Source of the DNA: Aselliscus stoliczkanus
Taxonomy: Eukaryota; Chordata; Mammalia; Chiroptera; Hipposideridae
Direction of reading: 5' to 3'
Length of the DNA stretch: 64,000 nucleotides
NCBI GenBank assembly: GCA_033961575.1
Contig: CM066732.1
Location: 70,594,687-70,658,686, forward strand
Of the stretch, positions 34,798-45,360 are shown piece by piece. Under the pieces are notes generated by a model. That model saw only the letters and a program-made list of their open reading frames with translations, did not search any database and was not told the DNA's origin. The position numbers and the translations under genes are program-made. Within the stretch, counting starts at the first letter, position 1. The number at the start of each line of letters is the position of its first letter.

Positions 34798-35365
34798 CAA
34801 GGTCTGCCAAGTAACTTCGTGAACTTGTTGCAACGATTTTGCTAACCTTTTTTGATATCAGAAGGGTTATTTATTATGAATTTGTACCAACTAGACAAAC
34901 AGTTAACCAAGTTTACCATTTGGAAGTGCTGAAAAGGTTGCATGAAAAAGTTAGATGACCTGAACTTTTCACCAACAATTCATGGCTCTTGCATCATGAC
35001 AATGCACCAGTTCACACGGCAGACTGTGAGGGAGTTTTTAGCCAGTAAACAAATAACTGTATTGGAACACTTTCCCTACTCACCTAATTTGGCTCCGAAT
35101 GACTTCTTTCTTTACCCAAAGATAAAGGAAATATTGAAAGGAAGACATTTTGATGATATTCAGGACATCAAGGGTAATACGATGACAGCTCTGATGGCCA
35201 TTCTTGAAAAAGAGTTCCAAAATTGCTTTGAAGGGTGGACTAGGTGCTGTCATCAGGGCATAGCCTCCCAAGGGGAGTACTTAGAAGGTAACAGTAGTGA
35301 TATTCAGCAATGGGGTATGTAGAACTTTTTCTAGGTTGAGTTCGCTATTTTAATTCTAAGACCTG
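34798..35365 (+). mobile_element. Internally deleted mariner transposon, copy 3
   Basis: TA at 34796-34797 and 35366-35367, degraded terminal repeats (CAAGGTCTGCCAAGTAACTT at the left), and the shared join AACTTGTTGCAACGATTTTGC. This copy keeps the longest open remnant of the transposase C-terminal third (34942-35322, 126 residues), including HFPYSPNLAPNDFFLYPKIK. That is the region of the D34D catalytic motif of mariner enzymes; one aspartate position reads N here (YSPN in place of YSPD), so it would not be active. Confidence 0.93.
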
Positions 35366-35379
35366 TATGCTCCTTCTAT

Positions 35380-36180
35380 CCAGAGGTGGCATCTACGTTT
35401 CCTCCCATTGGATTTGGATCTCTGACCACCATCTTAGTTTTTTGGGAACTGTGGCAGATTTTATACAATGTCCAAAACCTCTGACTGTTTGACTCACCAC
35501 CCTAGCCAAAGCAGTAAATCAACACTAATATTGCTTCTTGTGGGTGAATGGTGCAGATTACAGCCACCAATCAAATGATGTAGATGGAGGTCCCTTGTAT
35601 ATATCATTTTAATGCACCAGTCAGGTCTGTGTGGAAACTGTATGGATCCTGAGGAATGACTGTAAGCTTTCACAGACTCAGATAAGAAAGTAACAGCCCT
35701 GATTACAGATGCTGTGCTGGACTTGATATTGTCCAGCACAGCAGATTAATAAGGATTTAGGTACATAATATGCCATTGATTTGGTTAATTTATTATTTTC
35801 CATCCCCATTAGAAGAAAAATGGTCAGAGCAGCTTGTGGTTATACTGGAATGTTAAAAATATTCATTTACTTTTTTTTCTCTGAGGTAAGTTGCATGTCT
35901 TGCTCTCTGTCAGGAGTGGATCAGCTGAAGATCCCATAACATCACATTGATAGCGTCGAGCTGATTGAACAAGACCAAAAAGAGGCTGGAAGTACACTGG
36001 AGATCTCGATAAGACTCGTGCAGCCATGAAATGAGGCAATAGCTCTATGGGGATTGAGGGAATGCCATTTCTGTGAAGTTTCTGGGGGTCCATTGGTCAG
36101 GACCATAAGGAAAAATGTCCTTCAAATTAGAAGACATATTGTTGCATCTCCTCCATAAAAGAGACTACCTTGATGAATTT
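35380..36180 (+). pseudogene. Possible ERVL-type pol remnant
   Basis: Nucleotide blocks such as TTTTAATGCACCAGTCAGGT and GGAAACTGTATGGATCCTGA, followed by a reverse-transcriptase-like order of codons interrupted by many stops, resemble the pol region of ERVL-class retroviruses. No open frame survives. Orientation is inferred from the plus-strand order. The call is weak. Confidence 0.4.
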
Positions 36181-36329
36181 ACTTAAAAATGCAGGTCCAT
36201 ATTAAGTTTCTGGCTCTCTAGATTGCTCTTATGCCATGCAAATTTTCCTTTGGACAATGACACTTCACTTTTCTAACATGCTGAAGTATTTACTCATACT
36301 TATTTTACTGTGTCTATTAAATACTGTCT

Positions 36330-36455
36330 GTTTTATTCTGCTAGACTGTAAGGTCAACAAGAACAAGGGTCTTTAGAATGTATCTCATATACCTCCATCA
36401 GTGCTTGGAATATAAGTGCTTAATCAATATTTATTGAATGAATGAATGAATGAAT
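36330..36455 (+). mobile_element. L2 3' end
   Basis: CTAGACTGTAAGGTCAACAA, then CAGTGCTTGGAATATAAGTG, then CAATATTTATTGAATGAATG is the well-known 3' end of mammalian L2, including its terminal (GAAT)n tail at about 36433-36453. Confidence 0.85.
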
Positions 36456-36962
36456 ATTATATTTTTAAATAATTATTATTGTTTGCCTAGGTAAATAGAT
36501 TAAAATAACCTAGTCTGCCATTACCAAGTTGGAGGTATATAATTTTTCAGTACTAGTAAGGAATAGAGAGCTGCATATATCTTTATAATTAAATTTTAAA
36601 TTTAATATACTAGAAAAAATGGATCAATTAAATGTTATTTTTAACTGGCTAATTATATTCTTATATAAGAAGTGTTGATATTATATTACCTTTTGACAAA
36701 GCTAACATGTAATGTTTCATTAATATCTAAAATTATAATTTCCAACTTCAAACCAGGATGCTCAAATCTTAGCATAAGTATTTCACCAAAGAAATTTACC
36801 AAATTGTCCATTGAGCAACTACATTTTCTCTTTCTAAATGCCTCAGGACTTGTCTTTGTTTATATACCTCCAATCATCACCCTATTAAACACTGACACCT
36901 TGAACTCTATCAATCTTTTAGCCACCATTTTTCTTCCTAACTTACCATCTATAGATAACATA
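36456..36962. other. Unassigned AT-rich sequence
   Basis: No gene or repeat recognised. The open frame at 36672-37001 runs into the miniature transposon and has no motif. Confidence 0.4.
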
Positions 36963-37148
36963 CAGAGGGTACCAAAAAAAATGTATACACATTTTAAGTA
37001 AAGAAAACTGTATTAAAATTGTAATAATACAAACCAATGACAAAAGATGAATACAAGGGCCGGCCGAGTGGTGCGGTGGTTAAGCGCTGGCCTTGGAAGC
37101 CAGCGGCCCCGGTTCGGTCCCACATATGAGGGCCAGTGACACTGCCAT

Positions 37149-37183
<35 letters not shown>

Positions 37184-37332
37184 TGAATACAAGTCACGTT
37201 TGACTTGTGCAATTATAAGAGGTGCTCAAAGGGATTACCAGTGTCCAGACACTTCTGATTACAGCCAACTACTGCTTGAGCAACGTTGACCAAAGTGTAC
37301 ACTTGTATACATTTTTGGGGCACCCCCACTGG
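36963..37332. mobile_element. TA-flanked miniature DNA transposon, copy 1, with nested SINE
   Basis: TA dinucleotides flank the element. The left terminus is CAGAGGGTACCAAAAAAAAT; the right terminus reads TTTTTGGGGCACCCCCACTGG, its imperfect reverse complement. The interior matches copy 2 at 60073-60307, including AGGTGCTCAAAG, CAGACACTTCTGATTACA and TGAGCAACGTTGACCAAAGT. No transposase is present. The TA target and terminal style suggest the Tc1/mariner superfamily. Without the SINE it is about 235 bp. Confidence 0.85.
37058..37177 (+). mobile_element. VES-like short SINE nested in the miniature transposon
   Basis: Full short SINE with a pure A tail of about 30 bases. Target duplication AAAAGATGAATACAAG at 37042-37057 and 37178-37193. 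The long uninterrupted A tail suggests a young insertion. Confidence 0.97.
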
Positions 37333-38379
37333 TATATTTTCTAGTGAGCATTGGTCATTTGTAAAGTTTTAAGAAAGCAAAAAGTTTAGCGATCTTTTTT
37401 CTCATTATGGGCAGGCTGAGATTTGAAAGGAATGAGATATTTTGCACCGGAAAATAACCACATGGAGTCTATGCATCATAAATATTTTCTCACTTCTCCC
37501 AGTCCCAAAAAGGGCTTTGCTGATTCTTATAGCTTTCTTAGGTTAATACCAAGTTGAAGAGAGGTCTCCAGACAAAATCCCACAACACACTTAATTGCCC
37601 TTTTTATGATATGTTGTCTGGGAGAGAAAGTAGGTCACATATTATCTTTCTCACTACTGATTATTAATTTTTTTCTTTCACTCTGTTGATGCTTCTACTT
37701 CTTCCTTTCCACAATTTTCCTTCCCCTTTTTCCTCTTCCATTTCTTTATCTAGCCTGCTCCTCAATCTGTAATATTTTTGCTCAAAACAAAATCTCCCTA
37801 CTATTTTGCCAGAAAAATGTTTCATTGTTGTTGATAATCATTTGGGAAATACTTCATTTTATGACATTCCTGAGATAATTATTAATTCTTATTAAAGTTT
37901 TAAAGCCTTTGAGTTCTGTATTTTATTTTTTTGTAACTCACTATTGAAATAACTTTTATTTTTCCCCATTTTTCACATAATGTATCTTGCTTATGTTCAT
38001 ACATTCAAAATAACACACATATATCTGTTTATTAGCAAATATAGTAGAAATTAAAACATGCTATGCATATTTTGATAGTGTAATTTTTGCTCAACATTAT
38101 TTTTTCAATGCCATTCAATATAATGTCTTCATGATTTTAATGGATCTTCATATCCACTTAATGTTTCAGAACTTATTGGATATTTAAGTTAGTTTTAATT
38201 TATCTATATAATATTTACCTATATGAAAGGATGAATTCATATACAAATATTTTTATTCATACATTTTGTACATGTTTTAAATTATTTCCTATGAACATTT
38301 TTATAGTAAACACATTCATTAATATACATTTTAAACTATGGCACTGCTAAGGAAATAAATAATAAAGATATGATCCTGA
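37333..38379. other. Unassigned AT-rich sequence
   Basis: No recognised gene or repeat. Confidence 0.4.
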
Positions 38380-38456
38380 GGGCCGGCAGAGTGGCTCAGT
38401 TGGTTAAGAGCTCGCTCAAGAGTGCAAGCTGAGCTCTGCGCAACAGCAGTTCGATT
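38380..38456 (+). mobile_element. VES-like SINE head only
   Basis: GGGCCGGCAGAGTGGCTCAG head with an A-box-like and a B-box-like (CAGTTCGATTA) region. It stops at the B box and is joined directly to mariner sequence at about 38457. It has no tail of its own. Confidence 0.85.
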
Positions 38457-38640
38457 ACTATTTGGAAGTGCTGAAAAGGCTACATGAAAAAAGTTAGACA
38501 AAAACAACCTGAACTTTTCACCAATTCATGGCTCTTGCATCACAATTATGTACCAGCTCACATGGCACTGTCTGTGAGGGAATTTTTAGCCAGAAATATA
38601 GCTGAAATAACTGTATTGGGACACCTGCCCTACTCATTTG
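38457..38640 (+). mobile_element. Mariner transposase fragment joined to the SINE head
   Basis: It starts CTATTTGGAAGTGCTGAAAAG and covers the middle of the transposase C-terminal third, including the HYVPAHMALSVREFLA block (frame 38484-38717). Both terminal repeats are missing, unlike the other four mariner copies. Confidence 0.9.
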
Positions 38641-38800
38641 ATCTTTTAGTGTGCCTAATTTATACATTAAATTTTCATCATAGGTATATGTATAGAAAAA
38701 AAACATTGTATATATAGGGTTTGGTACTATCTGTGGTTTCAGGCATCCACTGAGGGTCTTGGAAAGTATCCCTCACAGATTAGGGCAGATTACTATATTC
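38641..38800. mobile_element. Tigger (TcMar-Tigger) terminal fragment
   Basis: The stretch GGTTTGGTACTATCTGTGGT, then TTTCAGGCATCCACTGAGGG, then TCTTGGAAAGTATCCCTCAC and TTACTATA is the characteristic end of mammalian Tigger elements. The other terminus is absent. Confidence 0.82.
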
Positions 38801-38801
38801 T

Positions 38802-39948
38802 GTTTTTTTTAAAAACTTTATTGGGGAACAGTGTGTTTTTCCAGGACCCATCAGCTCTGAGTCAAAGTCATTGTTTTCAATCTAGTTGTGAAGGTGCAGC
38901 TCACTGGCCCATGTGGGGATCGAACTACCGGGGACCGACATCTGACAAGGTCACATTGCCCTGCTCAGCACTGGATGTTTGGAGTGCTGCCTTATGGTTG
39001 GTCATGTAATAACTCCCGCCTCTATGAACCCATGTACCTTTCCTCCTATAGGAGACAATACATTCACTGCATTTGTGACAAGTTCCTGTGATACCCCAAT
39101 GAGCTAACTACGCAGCCAAAGGCGGGTAACATCTCCTAGAAAAGAGGGGAGACAACCTAAGCCAGGCGGTAGTTCCTTGGGGACCCCTGAACTGAGATAT
39201 TGGGGACTCAAACCCCTTGGAAACTGAGGCACAGACCTCTGACAACATAGAGCAAGAAGCCTGCCTGTGGCCTAAGGGCCCTGCTGTGAATGGTCTCCTT
39301 GAAGATTAAAAGTCTTCAGGCCATGAGGGTTCTGGTAGGAGGAGACTTCCTGACCATGGGGTATGTTAATTAACAACTTTGTTTAAATTCTTTAACAGAT
39401 ACTGAAGCTTTGACTGAGAAACAGATGCTACCCTTTATTGTAAATATGTAGCCCTCCTAGGACAAAAGATGTTAAGTATTGCATTTACATAGAAATTGAT
39501 TTTAGATGGTTTTACCCTAAACACAGCCACTCCTAGTCCTTTTAGTATAGCCCTGTGAGTCTGGCTGCTGGTATTTGGGATAATGGCTAGGTAGTCATGG
39601 TAACAACTCTTTAGGTGAATCCTTAACATAGAATAGGCCAGTGTACCCTGGAGAGAACAATTACAGGGAAGTAAAGACTGAGCAAATCCTGGGAACTAGA
39701 AACCACCAAACTCAGTGATTGAGGTAATGGTCAAGAATCCCTATAAAAAGAACATGCTCTGGCAATAAAATGTGACACTTTTTTCTCTTTAACTCCCCCG
39801 GTGTCTCCACTGTCTCCCTTCTTTGTTTTCCTCCTCCGCTGACGCTGTCTCCACCTGAGGGATACCCTGGTCAGTTTCCCCCACATCGAACCAGCAACCT
39901 TGGTGTTACCAGCACTGTGCTTTAACCAACTGAGCCAACGCTGCCATT
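38802..39948 (-). mobile_element. VES-like SINE split in two by a solo LTR
   Basis: SINE parts at 38802-38925 and 39892-39948 join at the LTR target site. Removing the LTR and one target copy gives a continuous reversed SINE body, B box, A box (TTTAACCAACTGAGCCAACG) and end. Target duplication of the SINE: TTACTATATTCT at 38790-38801 and TTACTACATTCT at 39949-39960, one mismatch. It belongs to the older form carrying the TTTTCAATCTAGTTGTG motif. Confidence 0.85.
38926..39885 (+). mobile_element. Solo LTR, about 960 bp, inside a SINE
   Basis: A 6-bp target duplication TCGAAC lies at 38920-38925 and 39886-39891. A TATA-like CTATAAAAAG (39741-39750) and a polyadenylation signal AATAAA (39764-39769) are followed by a C/T-rich R-U5 stretch ending CCCCCACA. 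The left terminus reads TACC, so the usual TG may have mutated. No viral genes remain. The 6-bp duplication, and AATAAA within about 20 bp of the TATA box, fit a class II (betaretrovirus-like) LTR. Confidence 0.8.
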
Positions 39949-39960
39949 TTACTACATTCT

Positions 39961-41051
39961 TATAGTTCACTGATCAAGTATAAATTATTCAAAGTTACAA
40001 GATTGAGTTGCTCTGAATCCTATTTTACCAATGGGTGTCTCTGCAATGGCTGTTCGCTATCAGTCCTTCTGAGTTAAGTCTGTATTAGTTGACAAGGAAA
40101 GTTGAAAGTATCTGGTATAGGAGAGAAATGAGGATCATCAAACAATTACCACTGAGATTAACACAAACCTTCACATTTCACTTCCTCTTTCACAAAGTCA
40201 ATATTTTCTCCTATTGAAAACTAAAATGGTTAGAGAATGCAGATTGTTAAGTGAGGTAAAATCAAAAGAATGACTGAAAAAAATGTAATTCAATATTTAG
40301 ATAAGCATATCTTTCAGTCATATTTCCTGTCAAACAGAAAAACATTTCCTGTGTAACATTACATATAAACTCTCAGACATTGAAACCTAAAGGCTAGGAT
40401 CTACAAATGAAAGAAAAAAAAAAATCATACAGGATCAAGGTTTTTTAAAAAAATGGTAAATCCTTAAAGAGAGAGAACAATATTAGATTTAAAGGGAGAT
40501 ATTTTTTATGTGTATATTTTATAATTCCTGGTCACTTTCCTGGTAATATTAAAGCTAAAGAAACACTTATTATATATGTAATCAAACATCATGAATATAA
40601 GATGTTTAAAATATTAGCATAAACCAAAAATAATCAGAAAAAATAAAATTTAATTGCAGACTCCTACTTAAGAAGATATATACCAAGTAAAAATATAAAT
40701 AATTTAGAATATTTTGATTTAAATTTTGTATTCCACTAGCAAAAGTAGTTGAGATTTAACCATAATATGTATAAGTTGGTCTCACCATGAATGCCAATTT
40801 CATTTTTAACCACACATTCAGAAACTGTATAGTTTGATCCTACTTAACTATTAATATTTCAGTTTAATTGTATAGTACAAATCATAAGTGCTTAGCATCC
40901 AATTAATCAAAAATGGAAACAATCAGTACACAAACCTATAACCCTACTGAAATGTTTCCTTAAAGCATTTGATGTGTAATAACTATAAATATATGAGTAC
41001 ATGTTCTATGCTCAAAGATGTTTTAGTTTAAGTATACCAAAATACTTCTTC
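39961..41051. other. Unassigned AT-rich sequence
   Basis: No family or gene recognised. Confidence 0.4.
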
Positions 41052-41264
41052 CTATGTTTTTTTAGTTAAAAAACTCAGAACGACCTCATGTGAGTTTGAA
41101 GTATTCCAAATTTTGTTGGAATAAACAACCTGCAAAAGCTTCTGTAAACTTGTAGTCACAAGAGAGCCATCTGGCTCCATGTAATTATACCCATCTTTCA
41201 TCCAATTCTGAATTCTAAATGTAAAAGTAGGTCCAGGAATATCATACACATTTGTGATATACAC
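41052..41264 (-). other. Unidentified open frame, 70 codons
   Basis: The translation (MYITNVYDIPGPTFTFRIQ, then WMKDGYNYMEPDG, then TTSLQKLLQVV) has a more protein-like composition than most frames here. Upstream on the minus strand the similarity-free frame is broken by stops. I do not recognise a family. It could be a piece of a processed pseudogene or a chance frame. Confidence 0.25.
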
Positions 41265-42261
41265 TTGGGAACTGTCAATCCATAAACCAATTAACAGTTT
41301 TTATTCATATGGATATGTTCCTGTCCTCATTTACATTACACATCCTAGTAGATTCAGAAATTACCAAGTGAGTTGCTGCTAGTTCGAATTATTTCTGGTG
41401 AAGTGTTTCAGAGTAAAATGAAACAGAAATGAAGATACAAGAGGGTGTAAGACAAAAACTACTCTCATTTTTTTTATATATAAAATCTTTTAATCAAGTT
41501 GATAGGTGCCTTGCAAGTACAGAAAAATATTTCTGGTCACTTATTGTACAAAATCACTGACTTTTGAAAGCTCGCTGCGAAGGATTGGATTTGTTGCTGA
41601 CATATTATAGCCAACTTTTCATTTATCAGTACAGGTACTATATAGTTTGTCTAGATTACCTTTCTTTTGAATAGTACATTTCTGAAGTGGAGCAAACTGC
41701 TAACACAATTTTAAACCTAATACAATAGCATTACAGCCGTACATATTTTATTGTAGATTACATAGTCTATCCTTATATTAACAAAGTTGTCAATTGCTCT
41801 ATTTGATACCTCTACTTGTTACATTATAATCCCTTTGTCTTCCTAGATTATGTTCAATATCATCAATTTTAGGTAGATATCTTATCCATGTGTTATTAAT
41901 TTTACAGCCAAATCTTATGGTAATTCACGGGTACCTTAATAACAACTACTTTACGGCAAATGTAAGATTACTTTTCATAACTTTTGTTTCATATTATAAA
42001 ACAATTAAGTTAGAATGTTGCACTAGTAACTTGATCAAAAATAATTATTTCAGGATTATATCTTTTTTTTTTTTTTTTTAGCTGAGCCATCCTGCCAATA
42101 ATAATAAAATAGGACAATTATAACAATATACTGTAATAAAAGTTACATGAATGCTGTGAATGTGATCTCTCTCAAAATACATCATTGTAGTTTACTCACC
42201 CTTATTCTGATGATGTGAGATGATAAAATGCCTGTTATAAGAAGAAGCAAGGTGAATGACA
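41265..42261. other. Unassigned AT-rich sequence with a tiny SINE-like remnant
   Basis: A T run at 42062-42080 is followed directly by AGCTGAGCCATCCTGCCA, which matches the A-box end of the VES-like composite SINE at 62212-62699 in reverse. This would be a SINE reduced to its tail and head. Otherwise nothing is recognised. Confidence 0.4.
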
Positions 42262-42263
42262 TA

Positions 42264-43576
42264 TGAGGTCTGGCAATTAGGTTCGCGAACTCATACTAGA
42301 AAAAGTGCTACATCCCTCATTGCTGAATATCACTACAGCCACCTTTGAAGTACTCCCGTTGGGAAGCCATACACCAAGGCCAGCGCCTAGTCCACCCTTC
42401 AAAGCAATTTTGGAACTCTTTTTCTGGAATGACCATCAGCGCTGTTACCATATTACCCTTGATGTCCTGAATGTCATCAAAATGTCTTCCTTTCAAGATT
42501 GCCTTTATCTTTGGGTAAAGAAAGAAGTCATTGGGGGCCAGGTTAGTGACTAGGGCAGGTGTCCCAATACAGTTATTTCAGCTGTTTTTACTGGCTAAAA
42601 ACTCCCTCACAGACAGTGCCATGTGAGCTGGTGCATTATTGTGATGCAAGAGCCATGAATTGGAGAAAAGTTCAGGTTGTTTTTGTCTAACTTTTTTCAT
42701 GCAGCCTTTTCAGCACTTCCAAATAGTAACCTTGATTAACTGTTTGTCTAGTTGGTACAAATTCATAATGAATATTCCCTCTGATATAAAAAAGATTAGC
42801 AACATCGTTTGGACTCTTGATTTGGACTGATGAAACTTTTTGGTCATGTAGAATTGGCTGACTTCCATTGTGCACTTTGACACTTTGTTTCAGGGCCATA
42901 TTGGTACACCCATGTTTCATCACCAGTGATAACACAGCCCAAAACATTATCTTGCCTCTCCAAAAGGCCTTGGCAAACTTCGACTCTCCTTTACCTTTGT
43001 TCATTGGTGAGCTCCTTTGGGACCATTTCTACACATACCTTTCTCATGCGAAGATTTTCAGTTAAAATTTTCCTAACTGTTTCTCTCTCAATATTTACTT
43101 GGTCTGCTATGTTTCTCTCAGTCAGCCGATGATTTTGATACACAATTTGATGAATTTTTGCAATGTTTTCATCAATTCTGCTCATCACTGGCCTCTCTGA
43201 CCTCTATTCATCAGTGACTTGCTCTCTCCCTCCAGAAAAATGTTTAATCCGTTTGTACACTACCATTTTTATCATGGCATTATCCCCATAAACTTGTACT
43301 AACATGTCCCTGATTTCACTACCTCTCTTGCCAAGTTTAACAAGAAATGTAATGTTTATTCATTGCTTAAATTCAAGTTCAGACATTCTCACCACGGCAC
43401 ACAAAAACACCCAACAATAATGAACGCCACTCAGCAAGACACTGCCACATGTCGTCACAAACACATACTGTAAGACACTGATATACCAAGGTTATGAAAC
43501 CTTACCGAACTGTTTGTACAGTGCTTCCAATGTAAGCACATGGTGGCAAGTTCAAGAACGTAATTGTCAGACCTCG
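42264..43576 (-). mobile_element. Full-length mariner transposon, 1313 bp
   Basis: TA at 42262-42263 and 43577-43578. Terminal inverted repeats are TGAGGTCTGGCAATTAGGTT at the left and, reversed from the right, CGAGGTCTGACAATTACGTT. The single transposase reading frame lies on the minus strand. The three short copies (3804, 19692, 34798) carry only its terminal parts, so this copy shows the parental layout. Confidence 0.95.
42303..43386 (-). pseudogene. Mariner transposase, inactivated
   Basis: The enzyme binds the terminal repeats and moves the element by cut and paste. The likely start is the ATG at 43386-43384 (MSELEFKQ). The N-terminal helix-turn-helix DNA-binding region shows MIKMVVYKRIKHFSGGRE, then RLTERNIADQVNIERETVRKI. 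The catalytic domain continues in 43004-42687. The C-terminal third, toward 42303, carries the region equivalent to the D34D part seen in the copy at 34798. In-frame stops include a TGA after MSELEFKQ and a TAG after EQVTDE, and a frameshift lies near 42990. It is not functional as it stands. Confidence 0.88.
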
Positions 43577-43751
43577 TATGCATTATAGCTAGTATTAAGC
43601 TACTATTCACCTCCTGATGTTACATCAGTAGGAGGATCACCTGCTTCAGGTGACTCTGGGTCACGGAACCATGATAATATCAATGGTTCGGTGTCAGGAG
43701 CAGAAAATGTAGATGGTTGGGGAGACTTAATATTTTCGGGTAATGTCAGGT

Positions 43752-44433
43752 TGTCGTGTTCCTGCACGACAGAGCAGGCGGGAGTGGAGAAGGAACAGTG
43801 AAAGGTTAAGGAAAAGAGAGAGAGACACAAAATAGGAGAGAAAACAGTTCGGGGCCAGGGGACTTCAGCCACGTGGACTGGAGCCAGAATCAGGCCTGAC
43901 TGTTCCTTTTATTATCTTACACATAAGCAAGAGTCAATGTAGCTTCCCAGGTCTGTGAGTATGACACCCAAAAATTAACCTCCAGGCCTAATTTCCCAAG
44001 CCTGCAAACTGCCATTACCAGTAGCCCCATGAGGTTATTGTCATGTACCTCTAAGAGACAGAAGCTTTCTCTGCCAAAGCTTACTGTTAAAGAATGAAGG
44101 GAGGACAGGTATTATCTCACCAATAGGTCATTTCACAGACAGGCTGCCAGAACCTGAAGCAAGGTGTTTACACTCCTTTTCTCCTCTCCCTGATTTCTCC
44201 CATGGCACTCACTGGCACCACGGGTACCCACTGGCACCCACAGGCACCCACTGGCACCCAAGCGACCATGTTTGACTTGGGTTGTCCCTCTCGTGGGATC
44301 TTACCAGCCTCTGACTACCCGGCCATCCTTTGGTGCCAAGTGGGGATATATATACAGTAAGCATAATATCGAAGTTATTATCTGTCTTTATGGAGAGGTG
44401 CATGGGGGCAGACAGGCAGGCTATAATGTGACA
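43752..44433 (-). mobile_element. Solo LTR A (682 bp), 6-bp target duplication
   Basis: Perfect 6-bp target duplication TCAGGT at 43746-43751 and 44434-44439. The termini are TGTCACATTATAG (minus-strand 5' end at 44433) and a minus-strand 3' end GGAACACGACA at 43752. On the minus strand an AATAAAAGG signal (about plus 43906-43914) separates U3 from R-U5. U3 contains a short tandem array of TGGCACCCA units (about 44212-44260). It matches LTR B at 62913. Size of duplication and layout suggest a class II ERV. No internal viral sequence is present. Confidence 0.9.
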
Positions 44434-44445
44434 TCAGGTAACTGA

Positions 44446-44555
44446 AACCATGGAGAGAGGTGTGGATAAGGAGGAGCTACTGTAATACACACAATCTCAA
44501 ACCATGGAGAGAGAAGGTGTGGATAAGGAGGAGCTACTGTAATACACACAATCTC
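44446..44555. repeat. Tandem duplication of about 55 bp, two units
   Basis: AAACCATGGAGAGAG followed by GGTGTGGATAAGGAGGAGC and ACTGTAATACACACAATCTC occurs twice in direct succession, starting at about 44446 and 44499. The units differ by a few bases. Confidence 0.9.
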
Positions 44556-44901
44556 AAACATCAATGGTTGCCTTTACATACCTCTAAAAATCACCTTCCT
44601 CCTACTTTAATCCTTCATTAGGCTCTATTGTAAACTTCCACCCAGCACCACTCTCAAGTCCTTCTGTACGAAAAACTACAGTGATACCCTTCAGTATTTT
44701 TGACTTGTATACCCGTATTAAGCCAGGGTCAAGTTCTTTGAAGAATGATATCATTATAATTTTTAAAGTGGTTGGTTCCCTAAACTATCTTCTTATGTGT
44801 CTGTCCAGTTATTTGTGTGCATAACCACAGAGCCAATTTTCCTCAAAATGTAGGAAATTTATATTTTGCTTTCATAATCAAAACTAAGAATAACAAAATT
44901 A

Positions 44902-45344
44902 GGGCATGGCGAGTGGCACGTTGATTAAGAGTTGGCTTGGGAGGCCAGCAGCCCCAGTTCGGATCCCACAATGAGGGCCAGTGACACTGCCCTCTACAGC
45001 TAAGATGGTGAACAACAGCTCGACCTGGAGCTGGGCTGCTGTGATTCCCCGGGTCGGCATAGCTGCAGCCCCTGCTGCAGTGGGCTGCCATAGGCTATGG
45101 TGAGTGGCTGGCAGCCAGTGTGAACTGCCAAGAGCTGCTGTGAGCAGTTGTCTAGAGGCCGGCGACCGATCTGCCTCACCCGAGAAGAGCGCAATGATGA
45201 TACCAACATGGGCCAGTGAAGCAACATCCTCCACAACTAGACTGAAGAACAAAGGGACAGCAACTTGTCTGTTCCCCTTTTTTGGTTCCCCAACGCTGTT
45301 CCCTTCCCCCAATTCCCAGATAAAATCTTAAAAAACAAACAAAA
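44902..45344 (+). mobile_element. Long composite VES-like SINE
   Basis: Perfect 16-bp target duplication AAGAATAACAAAATTA at 44886-44901 and 45345-45360. The head starts GGGCATGGCGAGTGGCACG. The 3' end of the short form (CACTGCCCTC) is followed by TACAGCTAAGATGGTGAACA and a GC-rich body, ending CCCAGATAAAATCTTAAAA. It is 443 bp long. Confidence 0.95.
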
Positions 45345-45360
45345 AAGAATAACAAAATTA

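Larger units (their letters stand above)
43583..44700 (-). mobile_element. Probable Tigger-like DNA transposon remnant, split by a solo LTR
   Basis: Left of the LTR (43603-43745) the minus-strand frame continues as a proline- and serine-rich tail (residues IKSPQPSTFSAPDTEPLIL) that could be a transposase C-terminus. Right of it, GTGGATAAGGAGGAGCTACT at 44462-44481 resembles a Tigger terminal region. The evidence is resemblance only. Confidence 0.35.
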
